Source: Halorubellus salinus
GTDB lineage: Archaea > Halobacteriota > Halobacteria > Halobacteriales > Natrialbaceae
Direction: 5' to 3'
DNA length: 64,000 nt
NCBI RefSeq assembly: GCF_020567525.1
Contig: NZ_JAJCVI010000002.1
Span: 682,001-746,000 of the forward strand
Both the position numbers and the translations under genes were made by a program. The notes under the pieces are model-generated. The model was not told the origin of the DNA, ran no database searches, and saw nothing but the letters and a program-made list of their open reading frames with translations. This document shows positions 41,528 through 49,913 of the stretch, in pieces; positions within the stretch are counted from its first letter, which is position 1, and each line of letters opens with the position of its first letter.

Positions 41528-43021
41528 GTGCTCTCGGTAGGAATCAGTCGGACCGTCGGCGTCGGCCGGGCGACGATCGCGCTCGCTCGCAGCGAGCAGA
41601 TCACGTTCCTCGCCGCCGCCATCGCGTACTACGCGTTCGCCTCCGTCGTCCCGCTCGTCGTCCTGACCGCGGTCGTCGCGAGCGTCCTCGGCGGGGACGC
41701 ACTCGCGACCGACCTCGTCGCCGTCCTCGGGAGCGTCCTGACGCCCGCGAGCCAGGACGTCCTCCTGTCGACGCTCACCACCACCACGGGACGCGGCAGT
41801 GCGACGCTCGTCGGGGTCGTCGCACTCCTCTGGAGCTCCCTGAAGGTGTTCCGCGGGCTCGACACCGCGTTCTCGCTCGTCTACGGGAACGACGGCACGC
41901 CCGGGTTCCTCGACGCGATAGTCGACGGTATCGTCGCGCTCGCCGCCGTCGGCGTCGCCATCGGGGCGAGCGTCGCGCTCGTCGCCACGCTCGCGTTCGT
42001 CGACATCCCGTACCTGGAACGCGCCGGGTTCCTCGTCGAGGTGTTCGTGCTCGCCGCCGCGTTCTACCCGCTTTACTACCTGTTCCCGGACGTCGACGTC
42101 GAGTACACCGAGGCGGTACCAGGCGCGCTCCTCGCGGCCGTCGGCTGGACCGCGTTCTCCGGGCTCTTCCGGTTGTACGCCCAGAACGCGGAGAGCTTCG
42201 CGGTCTGGGGCGTCCTCGGCGCGGCCCTGGTCGTCGTCACGTGGCTCTACGTCGGCTCGATACTCCTCCTCGTCGGCGCCGCCGTCAACGCCGTGCTCGC
42301 GGGCAGGACGCTCCCCGCGGTCGAATCGGACGTCTCCGCGACCGTCGACCGGCACCTTCAAAGTGCGGGCTTGCGACACACCGAACCAGCAATGGGGGAC
42401 GACGACCGCGACGACTCCCGGGACGGCGAGGCGAGTGACGACCACGACGCGTCGTCCACGGCCACGGACTCGGACGCAGTCGACACCGGAGCGGCCGACG
42501 CGTCCGGCGAATCCGACGACGCGCCGTCCAGCGATTCCGACGAGGGCGAGCCGGGTGCGTCCGACGACGTGCCGTCCAGCGCACCCGGCGGGGACGCACC
42601 CGGTTCGTCCGGCGGGAGCGCGTCCGACGACGACGATGACGACGAGTCCGACCCCGAGGCGTTACGCGAGGAGATCGAGGAGCTCCGGCAGGAGCTCGAG
42701 TCCTTCGAGGACGACGTCGACGACCGCACCCTCCACCGGGACGAGATCGAACGCGACCTGAAGCGGTACGTCCGCCGGCGCGTCCGCCGCGGGAAGGCCC
42801 GCGGCTGGGGACCGTACCTCGTCCTCCTGTACGGGACCGTGATGACCATCGGCGCGTTCTACACGCCGTACCTCGGCGACGGCTGGGCGATCTTCGCGAT
42901 GATAGTCATCTGGCTGTCGACGCTCGGCCTCTACGTCCTCATGCTGCTCGTCGGCCTCGGCGTGAACGCCGTCCGTGCGCCGGGACGGCTGCGGGACGCC
43001 ATCGGCGACTGGCGGTCATGA
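41528..43021 (+). CDS. YihY/BrkB-family membrane protein with acidic linker and extra C-terminal membrane domain
   Basis: A 497-residue protein that starts at GTG. Residues 1-280 are a YihY/BrkB domain with six helices ([57 protein letters not shown]). Residues about 285-385 are a disordered Asp/Ser/Gly stretch. The last 110 residues hold a predicted coiled coil ([19 protein letters not shown]), an Arg-rich patch ([14 protein letters not shown]) and two more helices. The C-terminal part looks like a separate gene joined to YihY. The stop overlaps the next ATG as ATGA. Function is unknown. Confidence 0.83.
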   Translation: MLSVGISRTVGVGRATIALARSEQITFLAAAIAYYAFASVVPLVVLTAVVASVLGGDALATDLVAVLGSVLTPASQDVLLSTLTTTTGRGSATLVGVVALLWSSLKVFRGLDTAFSLVYGNDGTPGFLDAIVDGIVALAAVGVAIGASVALVATLAFVDIPYLERAGFLVEVFVLAAAFYPLYYLFPDVDVEYTEAVPGALLAAVGWTAFSGLFRLYAQNAESFAVWGVLGAALVVVTWLYVGSILLLVGAAVNAVLAGRTLPAVESDVSATVDRHLQSAGLRHTEPAMGDDDRDDSRDGEASDDHDASSTATDSDAVDTGAADASGESDDAPSSDSDEGEPGASDDVPSSAPGGDAPGSSGGSASDDDDDDESDPEALREEIEELRQELESFEDDVDDRTLHRDEIERDLKRYVRRRVRRGKARGWGPYLVLLYGTVMTIGAFYTPYLGDGWAIFAMIVIWLSTLGLYVLMLLVGLGVNAVRAPGRLRDAIGDWRS

Positions 43022-43878
43022 CGCGGAGCGTCGGCGTCGCGGAGTTCCTCGCCGGCCTCGTCCCGCCGTGGGCGCTCCCGGTCGTCCTGCTCGCGACGAC
43101 GCTCGCGGAGGCACCTATCGTCGTCGCGCTCGTCCTCGGCCGGTACTGGTTCCGAAACCGGGAGGCAGGGATGCGCCTCGCGATAGTGGTGGCGACGGCG
43201 TTCGCGGCGATGCTCGCGCTCAAGCACCTGTTCGCGCTCCCCCGGCCGCCCGCGGAACTGCGCGCGCCCGTCTCGACGGTGCCGGCGCCGTTCGACGCGA
43301 TATACGAGAGCTTGCTCGACACCGACGAGTCCGGGTTCCCGAGCGGGCACACGACCATCGCCGCGGCCGCGTACGGCGGCGCCGCGATGGACGCCGAGAA
43401 CCGCCGGAAGTGGCTCGCCGTCGCCGCGGTCATGGTCGCGCTCGTCGGCGGCTCCCGGTTGTTCCTCGCCGTGCACTACCTCGCGGACGTCGCGGGCGGC
43501 ATCGCGCTCGCCGCGGTCGTCATCGGCGCCGCCCGACTCGCGGACGGCTGGCTGGAGGCGCCGAAGGGCGCGCTCGCGGTCGGGAGCGTCGGCGCCCTCC
43601 TCTCGGCCGCCGTCCTCCCCGGGACGCCGGAGGTGCTCGCCGCCGCGGGCGTGGTCGTCGCCGTCGGCCTCATGTGGCTGAGCGTCGACCTCCCCGAAGA
43701 GCCGTGGACGCTCTCGGTCGGGACCGCCGAGCGCGCGCTCGTCGCCGTCGGCATCGGCGCACTCACCGCGACGCCACTGCTCGTCTTCGGCATCACGCCA
43801 GTGCTCGCGTTCGTCGTCAGCGTCGTCGCGGTGAGCGCGGCCATCGCCGTGCCCGCGTTCGACGACCTCGAACGCTAG
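43018..43878 (+). CDS. PAP2-family membrane phosphatase
   Basis: A 286-residue membrane phosphatase of the phosphatidic-acid phosphatase type 2 superfamily. All three motifs are present: KHLFALPRP (K-x6-RP), FPSGHTT with the catalytic His, and SRLFLAVHYLADV with the second His. About eight helices. It may act on prenyl or archaeal lipid phosphates at the outer face. Translationally coupled to the YihY gene by ATGA overlap, which hints at a shared membrane-related role. Confidence 0.9.
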   Translation: MTRSVGVAEFLAGLVPPWALPVVLLATTLAEAPIVVALVLGRYWFRNREAGMRLAIVVATAFAAMLALKHLFALPRPPAELRAPVSTVPAPFDAIYESLLDTDESGFPSGHTTIAAAAYGGAAMDAENRRKWLAVAAVMVALVGGSRLFLAVHYLADVAGGIALAAVVIGAARLADGWLEAPKGALAVGSVGALLSAAVLPGTPEVLAAAGVVVAVGLMWLSVDLPEEPWTLSVGTAERALVAVGIGALTATPLLVFGITPVLAFVVSVVAVSAAIAVPAFDDLER

Positions 43879-43973
43879 GCGCGGTCGTCGGCGGCTGAAC
43901 GCACCGACGACGGCGTGCGTTGCGTGGTGCCGCTACCCAAACGACGATGCGGCTGGATGGCGCTGGTTCTCGC

Positions 43974-45452
43974 ATGAGCGCGTACGACGACCTCCTCGAC
44001 CGGTACCGACGGTACTCGAACCTCGGGAACGCCGCGATGCTCCTGAACTGGGACCAGCAGGTGACGATGCCCGAAGGCGGGACGCCCGCGCGCGCCGAGC
44101 AGTCCGCGGCGCTGTCCGCGGTCCGTCACGAGCACTTCACGGACGACGAGACCGGGCGACTACTCGACGACGTCGACGAGTCCGAGCTCGACGACGCCGA
44201 GCGCGCGGTCGTCCGCGAGATCCGTCGCGACTACGAGCGGAACGCGGAGGTGCCGAGCGACCTCGTCGACGACCTCACCCAGTTGCAGAGCGAGGCCCAG
44301 GAGACCTGGCAGGCCGCGAAGCGCGACGGCGACTTCGACGCGTTCGCGGACTCGCTGGTCGACCTGAAGGAACTGCATCGCGAGCGGGCCGCACACATCG
44401 ACCCCGACAAGCCCGCGTACGAGGTCATGTTCGAGGACGGCGAACCGTACCTCCCCCTCGAACGCGTCGAGACCGTGTTCGACGAACTCCGCGGGGGACT
44501 CGTCCCCCTCATCGAGGACATCCGCGAGAGCGACGCCACCGTCGCGTGGCCGTTCGACGGCGAGTACGACCACGAGACACAGGAAGCGCTCTCGCGGGAC
44601 GTCCTCGACTTCCTCGGGTACGACTGGGACCGCGGCCGTCTCGACGAGGCACCGCATCCGTTCATGTCCGGGACGCAGTACGACGCCCGCATCACGACGC
44701 GGTACAGCGACGACGAACCTCTGGACGCGCTCACCGCGACCGTCCACGAGTTCGGGCACGCGACCTACCAGCTCGGACTCCGCGACGACGCGTACGCCAC
44801 GCCACTCGGCGAACCGCGCTCGTCGGGCGTCCACGAGTCCCAGAGTCGGTTCTACGAGAACCACGTCGGTCGCACGAAGGCGTTCTGGGACGCGAACCGC
44901 GACCGGTTCGTCGAGCACTTCCCCCGGCACGACGACGTCTCCGCGCGCGAGCTCTACGAGGCCGCGAACAAGGTCCGCCCGGACAACCTGATACGGGTCG
45001 AAGCGGACGAACTCACGTACCACATGCACATCATCCTGCGCTCGGAGATCGACCGCGCGTTCGTCGACGGCGACCTCGCGGTCGACGAGATACCGCACGT
45101 GTGGAACGAGAAGATGGACGACTACCTCGGCGTCGTCCCCGACACCGACGCCGAGGGCTGCCTGCAGGACATCCACTGGAGCTACGGGTTCGCGGGCTTC
45201 CAGAACTACACGGTCGGGAGCGTGCTCGCCGCCCAGATCGACCACGCGATGCGCGAGGACCTCCTCGTCGACGCGCTCGTCCGCGACGGCGACCTCGAAC
45301 CCATCCACGACTGGCTCACCGAGCACGTCCACCAGCACGGCCGTCGGTACACGACGCCCGAACTCGTCGAGGAAGCCACCGGCGAACCACTTACCGCCGA
45401 GTACTTCCTCGACTACGTCACCGAGAAGTACACCGACCTCTACGACCTCTAG
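43974..45452 (+). CDS. M32-family metallocarboxypeptidase
   Basis: A 492-residue zinc carboxypeptidase of the Taq type. The zinc site is H-E-F-G-H in ATVHEFGHATYQLG (about 258-265), with the third ligand in SSGVHESQSRFYENHVG (about residue 289). The family signature motifs DQQVTMPEGG, MSGTQYDARITTRY and VRPDNLIRVEADELTYHMHI are all there, so it should be active. It removes C-terminal residues from peptides in the cytoplasm. ATG at 43974 gives the usual N terminus (SAYDDLLDRYRR). Confidence 0.94.
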   Translation: MSAYDDLLDRYRRYSNLGNAAMLLNWDQQVTMPEGGTPARAEQSAALSAVRHEHFTDDETGRLLDDVDESELDDAERAVVREIRRDYERNAEVPSDLVDDLTQLQSEAQETWQAAKRDGDFDAFADSLVDLKELHRERAAHIDPDKPAYEVMFEDGEPYLPLERVETVFDELRGGLVPLIEDIRESDATVAWPFDGEYDHETQEALSRDVLDFLGYDWDRGRLDEAPHPFMSGTQYDARITTRYSDDEPLDALTATVHEFGHATYQLGLRDDAYATPLGEPRSSGVHESQSRFYENHVGRTKAFWDANRDRFVEHFPRHDDVSARELYEAANKVRPDNLIRVEADELTYHMHIILRSEIDRAFVDGDLAVDEIPHVWNEKMDDYLGVVPDTDAEGCLQDIHWSYGFAGFQNYTVGSVLAAQIDHAMREDLLVDALVRDGDLEPIHDWLTEHVHQHGRRYTTPELVEEATGEPLTAEYFLDYVTEKYTDLYDL

Positions 45453-45453
45453 C

Positions 45454-45489
45454 CACGACGCGATTCGACGTCACGACGCGATTCGACGC
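45454..45489 (+). repeat. 18-bp tandem repeat, two copies, just after the carboxypeptidase stop
   Basis: CACGACGCGATTCGACG is repeated at 45454-45471 and 45472-45489, differing only in the last base. It starts 2 bp after the stop codon and does not include it. Confidence 0.85.
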
Positions 45490-45517
45490 GGCGCCGTGAC
45501 CGTCGCCAACCCTGGAC

Positions 45518-45805
45518 CTACAGGAGTCGCCCGACGCCGACCGCGAGCAAGAGCAGGCCGCTCGCGCCGACGACGACCGCGACGATCTCTGGGCCATGCT
45601 CGCCGAACGGCGACGCCGCCCAGTCGGTGTGCTCGTGGCCCGTGCCCACCTGGACGGCGACGACCGCGAGCATCACCGCACCCGTAGCCTCCGACGCCGC
45701 GAACGCGAGCGACCCCGCCGGGTCGAGTAGGTTCGCGAGAGCGAGTGCGAGGTTCGCGACGGCTGCGAGCGCTAGCGCCCCACCGAGCACCTGGTACCTG
45801 TTCAC
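45518..45805 (-). CDS. Small hypothetical membrane protein
   Basis: A 95-residue protein, GTG start, with three predicted helices (about 6-30, 35-54 and 73-94) and a loop containing GTGHEHTDWAASPFGEHGP, which is rich in His and acidic residues. No family recognised. The His-rich loop could bind metal but this is speculative. Confidence 0.65.
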   Translation of the reverse strand: MNRYQVLGGALALAAVANLALALANLLDPAGSLAFAASEATGAVMLAVVAVQVGTGHEHTDWAASPFGEHGPEIVAVVVGASGLLLLAVGVGRLL

Positions 45806-45902
45806 GGCGACTGGTCACGCAGCCCGGAGCCTAAAAACCACGTGGCGGGGGCGAGTCGCTGGACTACGTTCCGCGTCGACGACCGGTTTCGTCGTCGGCT
45901 CG

Positions 45903-47138
45903 TCACTCGTCGACGACCTGGATGGTGAACACGAGCAGTTCCAGTTCGTCGTCGTCGTCGTACAGCGGCGCGCCGTTCACGGAGACGAGCAGGCGCTCGC
46001 CGTCGTCGCGGACCACCGAATGCATGAGGTTCGTCAGGCGAACGTCGTCGCTCGGACTCGTCCCCTCGGCTTTGGCCTTGAGCTTCGCGAACCCGTGCTC
46101 GGCCTCGGGGAGCGGGTCGCCGTCTGGCGTTCGAAGCTCCCACTCGTCGTCGTCGTACGTCCGACCCATCACCGCCTCCCGGGCCGTGTCGAAGATCTCC
46201 AGGACGCGGTCGTTGACGAGGTGGTACGTCCCGTCGAGCTCGTGGACCATGATCCCGACGGGACTCGTCTCGACGAGCTGCCGAGTGAGGTCGCGTTCGC
46301 GTCGCAGGTCCTCGCGGAGGCGTCGTTCGTCCGTCACGTCCGTGATGAACCCCTCGAGCGCCAGCAGCTCGTCGTTCTCGAACACCCCGCGGCCGCGCTC
46401 CCACACCCACTTCGACTCGCCGTCGGCCGTCCGGAGCTCGTACTCCACCTGGAACGGCTCGCGCGCGTCGAGCGCCGCCTGCACGGCCTCCCAGAGTTCG
46501 TCGCGGTTCGCGTCGACGAGCACGTCCTCGCCCCAGTCCACGGCGTCCGACGTCAACTCGTCGGGCGTGTACCCCGTGAGTTCCACCGCGCCGTCGCTCA
46601 CGAACGTCATCGGCCACCCGCGCTCGTTCTCACAGCGATACACCATCCCCGGGAGGTTCGAGACGAGCGTCCGGAACCGTCGCTCGCTCTCGCGGAGTTG
46701 CTTCACGCGCCGCTCTAGCTCTCGCTCCGTGCGGTACCCGTCGACCGCGTTCTCGATGCGGTTCGCGAGGACCTCGTACTGCTCGGTTCCCGTCTCCTTC
46801 TGGAGGTAATCCGTGACGCCCTTCGAGATGGCGTCGCTCGCAACCTCCTCGCTCCCCTTCCCCGTGAAGAGGATGAACGGCAAGTCCGGGTGGTCCTCGC
46901 GGACGGCGTCGAGGAACTCGATACCGGTCATCCCCGGCATGTCGTAGTCGCTGACGATGCACTCGAAGTCCTCCGCCGCGAGCCGCTCGAGTGCAGTCGG
47001 TGCGTCCTCGACGTGCGTCACGGCCAGTTCACCCTCGCGTTCCAGGAACTCTCCGGCGAGCGCGCCGAGTTGGGGGTCGTCCTCGGCGTGCAACACGCGG
47101 ACGTCACCGCCCCGGTTGCGCTCGACACCAACGGTCAT
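45903..47138 (-). CDS. Receiver-PAS-PAS signalling protein without a kinase domain
   Basis: A 411-residue protein. Residues 12-130 are a receiver with Asp64 (VSDYDMPG), Asp20/Asp21 and the Lys in YLQKE. A coiled coil (RTERELERRVKQLRESERRFRTL) leads to PAS 1 at about 150-275 (GMVYRCENERGWPMTFVSDGAVELTGYTPDEL, with a PAC-like end VEYELRTADGESKWVWERG), then PAS 2 at about 285-410. The protein ends after the second PAS, with no HisKA or ATPase. It resembles the output-less sensors common in haloarchaea; it may pass its signal to a separate kinase. Confidence 0.88.
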   Translation of the reverse strand: MTVGVERNRGGDVRVLHAEDDPQLGALAGEFLEREGELAVTHVEDAPTALERLAAEDFECIVSDYDMPGMTGIEFLDAVREDHPDLPFILFTGKGSEEVASDAISKGVTDYLQKETGTEQYEVLANRIENAVDGYRTERELERRVKQLRESERRFRTLVSNLPGMVYRCENERGWPMTFVSDGAVELTGYTPDELTSDAVDWGEDVLVDANRDELWEAVQAALDAREPFQVEYELRTADGESKWVWERGRGVFENDELLALEGFITDVTDERRLREDLRRERDLTRQLVETSPVGIMVHELDGTYHLVNDRVLEIFDTAREAVMGRTYDDDEWELRTPDGDPLPEAEHGFAKLKAKAEGTSPSDDVRLTNLMHSVVRDDGERLLVSVNGAPLYDDDDELELLVFTIQVVDE

Positions 47139-47207
47139 CGCGGTGAGATTGAGCGAGGAACCGTGTAAGTGTTCTGTCCGGACAGATCTCGTCGTCGAGG
47201 CGGCGAC

Positions 47208-47567
47208 CTAGAGGAACTCGCGGACCTCGGAGTACCACATGTCGTGGTACTCCGTCGCGTCGATGGCGTCGGCGATGACGGCGGCGAGCGCGTGCCAGCA
47301 GCGCTCGGTCGGGTCCGCCGGGTCGAGGTTGTACTCCGCGTCCTTGCACGTGCAGCCATCGCCCTCGACGACGTACTCCTCGCGGTGCCCGACGACCACG
47401 ACGAAGTCCCGGTACTCCTTCACGCGGCCTTCGCTGACCGCTTCGATGGCGCGCTGCCCGCGGTCGCCGTGCACGTCCACGAGCCGTCCGACGACGTCCG
47501 GGGTCAGCTCGCCGGCCGCTTCGAGGTCGCGTCGCCACTCCTCGAACGGATTCGTCACGACGACCAC
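47208..47567 (-). CDS. SWIM zinc-finger protein
   Basis: A 119-residue protein with the SWIM pattern C72-x-C74-x15-C90-x-H92 (CTCKDAEYNL... RCWH). The preceding strand FVVVVGHREEYVVEGDG is typical. SWIM domains mediate protein or DNA contacts, often with recombination factors, but the partner is unknown. The start is uncertain: GTG at 47567 or GTG at 47558, with no ATG available. Confidence 0.82.
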   Translation of the reverse strand: MVVVTNPFEEWRRDLEAAGELTPDVVGRLVDVHGDRGQRAIEAVSEGRVKEYRDFVVVVGHREEYVVEGDGCTCKDAEYNLDPADPTERCWHALAAVIADAIDATEYHDMWYSEVREFL

Positions 47568-47676
47568 CCGACGCGGTCACTCACACTCCGCTCGTACGCC
47601 GTCCACCGGCAAGTACGGTTCGGTCGGCCGACACCTCCGCGGAACGAGGGCTGGCTGGCAGCCCGCGACGTCGCAG

Positions 47677-49653
47677 TCAATCGCTGGGGTTGCAGACCGA
47701 CATCGCCTCGCGGACGCCCTCGCGCCGGCCCAGGAGCGTTATCGAATCGCCCCGCTGGAGCGTGAAGTCAGCGCTCGGCACCTCGGTCTCCCCGTCGCGC
47801 TCGACGAGCGCGATGAGACAGCCGTCGGGGAGCTCCGGCCCGACCTCGCGGACGGTCCGCCCGGCGAGTTTCTCGCTCGTGACCTGGACCTCCTGGACGT
47901 CGCCGTTGTCACCGATGTGCGTCATCCAGTTCGCGAGCGCCGGCCGCTCGATCTGGTTGTCGAGCGCCCACGCGGTCGCCATCGTCGACGAGATGGTGCG
48001 GACGCCGAGGTCCTCGAACGCTTCGACGTTCTCCGGGTTGTTCGCGCGAGCGAGCACCTTCTCGGTGTCGAACTTCGAGTCCGCGAGCTGGGCGACCAGC
48101 AGGTTCACGTCGTCGTCGCCGGTCGCCGCCACGACGATCTTCGCGTTCTCCGCGCCCGCCGCCCGCAGGACGTCGGTGTCGGTCCCGTCACCCCTGTGGA
48201 CGGTGAACCCCTCTTCTCGCGCGACTTCGACGATCTGTTCGTCGTTCTCGATGAGGACGACGTTCTCTCCACGGTCTTCGAGGCGTTCGGCGAGCGAACG
48301 ACCCACCTTACCACCTCCAACGACGAGTACACGCATTGGTATCACATCTAGGTATTCCGCGATCTGTCTGGCGAGACCGCCTTCGAAGACGACGGTCATG
48401 AGGATGACGAGGAAGACGGTGCCGACGAGGATGTCGGAGCTCGCCAGGAGCGCGTCGGCTTCCTGTGCGAGCGCCTGTGCTTCGGCGCCCGAAGCGGCTT
48501 CGGCGGCTTCCCGCGTCTCGCTGGCGAGACTCTCGAGTTCGAGCGCGAACAGCGTCGCGACGGACGCCGGGATGATGCCGCGCGGGCCGACGAGACTGAC
48601 GAACATCCGCTCGCTGAAAGAGAGCCGGTCGCCGGTCGTCGACGCGAACACGAGCAGCGGCCGGAGGACGAGCGCGACGATGACGACGACCGCGAGCCCC
48701 TGCCAACCGAGTGCGAACAACTGGTCGAAGTCGAGGAGCGCTGCGAGCGCGATGAACACGAACGACAGCACGAGCAGCGTCACGTCGCCCTTGAACTCCT
48801 CTATCTGTGCCTCGTATGGGAGGTCGGCGTTCCCGAGGACGAGGCCGGCGGTCGCGACCGCGGCGACTCCCGCTTCGGTGAAGATCTGGTTCGCGACGGC
48901 GAACGCGACGATGGCGCCGGCGATGGTGAGCAGGCGCGCGTTCTGCGGCGCGTTGTCCGGCGACAGGTCGACGTACCGGATGAGGTAGTAGAGGACCGCT
49001 GCGACGACGAGACCAACGAGGATGCCGGTTCCGAGGCGTTCCGCGAACAGTCTGACGTAGTCGGTGGCGGTCGGGGCGTCGAGCCGGAGCGTCTCGAAGA
49101 TGACGACCGCCATGATGGCGGCGCTGACGTCGTTCACGATGCCTTCGGTCTCCAGGGCCGCGGCGACGCGGTCGCGCACCGGGACGACCGCGAGGATGGG
49201 CGTGATGACGGTGGGGCCGGTCGCCACCAGGAGGGACCCGATGAGGAACGAGATCGTCCACGATGCGCCGAGCAGGAAGTGCACGGCGATGCCGGTGCCG
49301 ACGAACGCGATGACGGCGCCGACGGTCACCAATCGCAGGGTCGCAGTCGGCGCTTCCCGGAGTTTATCGATCTTCAGGTGGAACGCGCCCTCGAAGACGA
49401 TGATGGCGACCGCGAGGCCGACGATGGTCGAGAGTGGCCCGGCGCCGCCGAACGTGTCGAGCGTGATGAGTCCGAGGCCGGACGGCCCGACGACGATGCC
49501 GGCGGTGATGAGAAAGAGGACGCTGGGGACGCGAAAGCGCGCGCCGAGGACCTGCGAGCCGACGCCGAGTGCGACGATGAGGGCGACGAACGTCAGGAGG
49601 TTCACGCCGTCGCTGCCCGTGGCGAGCACCGGCGCGATCTCGAGGCCGAGCAT
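47677..49653 (-). CDS. CPA1-type Na+/H+ antiporter with C-terminal RCK (TrkA-N/TrkA-C) domains
   Basis: A 658-residue cation:proton antiporter. About 12 helices span residues 15-425; VTPILAVVPVRDRVAAALETEGIVNDVSAA includes the conserved ND pair of the ion-binding site, and FVSLVGPRGIIPASVATLFALELE resembles the GPRG segment of NhaP-type proteins. RVLVVGGGKVGRSLAERLEDRGENVVLIE starts a TrkA-N nucleotide-binding domain (about 430-550), and a TrkA-C domain closes the protein (about 570-655). Such RCK domains let nucleotides or ions gate transport. It should help salt and pH homeostasis. A TATA-like CTTTAAGGG precedes the gene. Confidence 0.9.
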   Translation of the reverse strand: MLGLEIAPVLATGSDGVNLLTFVALIVALGVGSQVLGARFRVPSVLFLITAGIVVGPSGLGLITLDTFGGAGPLSTIVGLAVAIIVFEGAFHLKIDKLREAPTATLRLVTVGAVIAFVGTGIAVHFLLGASWTISFLIGSLLVATGPTVITPILAVVPVRDRVAAALETEGIVNDVSAAIMAVVIFETLRLDAPTATDYVRLFAERLGTGILVGLVVAAVLYYLIRYVDLSPDNAPQNARLLTIAGAIVAFAVANQIFTEAGVAAVATAGLVLGNADLPYEAQIEEFKGDVTLLVLSFVFIALAALLDFDQLFALGWQGLAVVVIVALVLRPLLVFASTTGDRLSFSERMFVSLVGPRGIIPASVATLFALELESLASETREAAEAASGAEAQALAQEADALLASSDILVGTVFLVILMTVVFEGGLARQIAEYLDVIPMRVLVVGGGKVGRSLAERLEDRGENVVLIENDEQIVEVAREEGFTVHRGDGTDTDVLRAAGAENAKIVVAATGDDDVNLLVAQLADSKFDTEKVLARANNPENVEAFEDLGVRTISSTMATAWALDNQIERPALANWMTHIGDNGDVQEVQVTSEKLAGRTVREVGPELPDGCLIALVERDGETEVPSADFTLQRGDSITLLGRREGVREAMSVCNPSD

Positions 49654-49913
49654 GTATCGGGCACGAACAGCGCCGAACCCTTAAAGGGGTCGTTTGCGGA
49701 CGCAACGATAGTCGGTTTTTCTGTACGTTCGTCCAATTCTTTCAGAAGTTGGCGTTCCTGGCTGACGTTCGGCCGGTTGCACCGGCAAAATTGACCGTGC
49801 GACGGGTTAGCGCTGCATCCGAGGCCTCCCGACGCATCGCCCCACCCCATCCGGACGGCACCAGGAGCAGGAACGCACACGTCTCGCCCGCGCCCGCTTC
49901 ACCGGAGCCCCGG

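Noticed and set aside
39290-42445. A 1051-codon minus-strand frame that would extend the HAD hydrolase far upstream
   Set aside because: The extension is antisense to trm1 and the YihY gene and has Arg/Asp-rich low complexity. The HAD motif begins right after the ATG at 40162.
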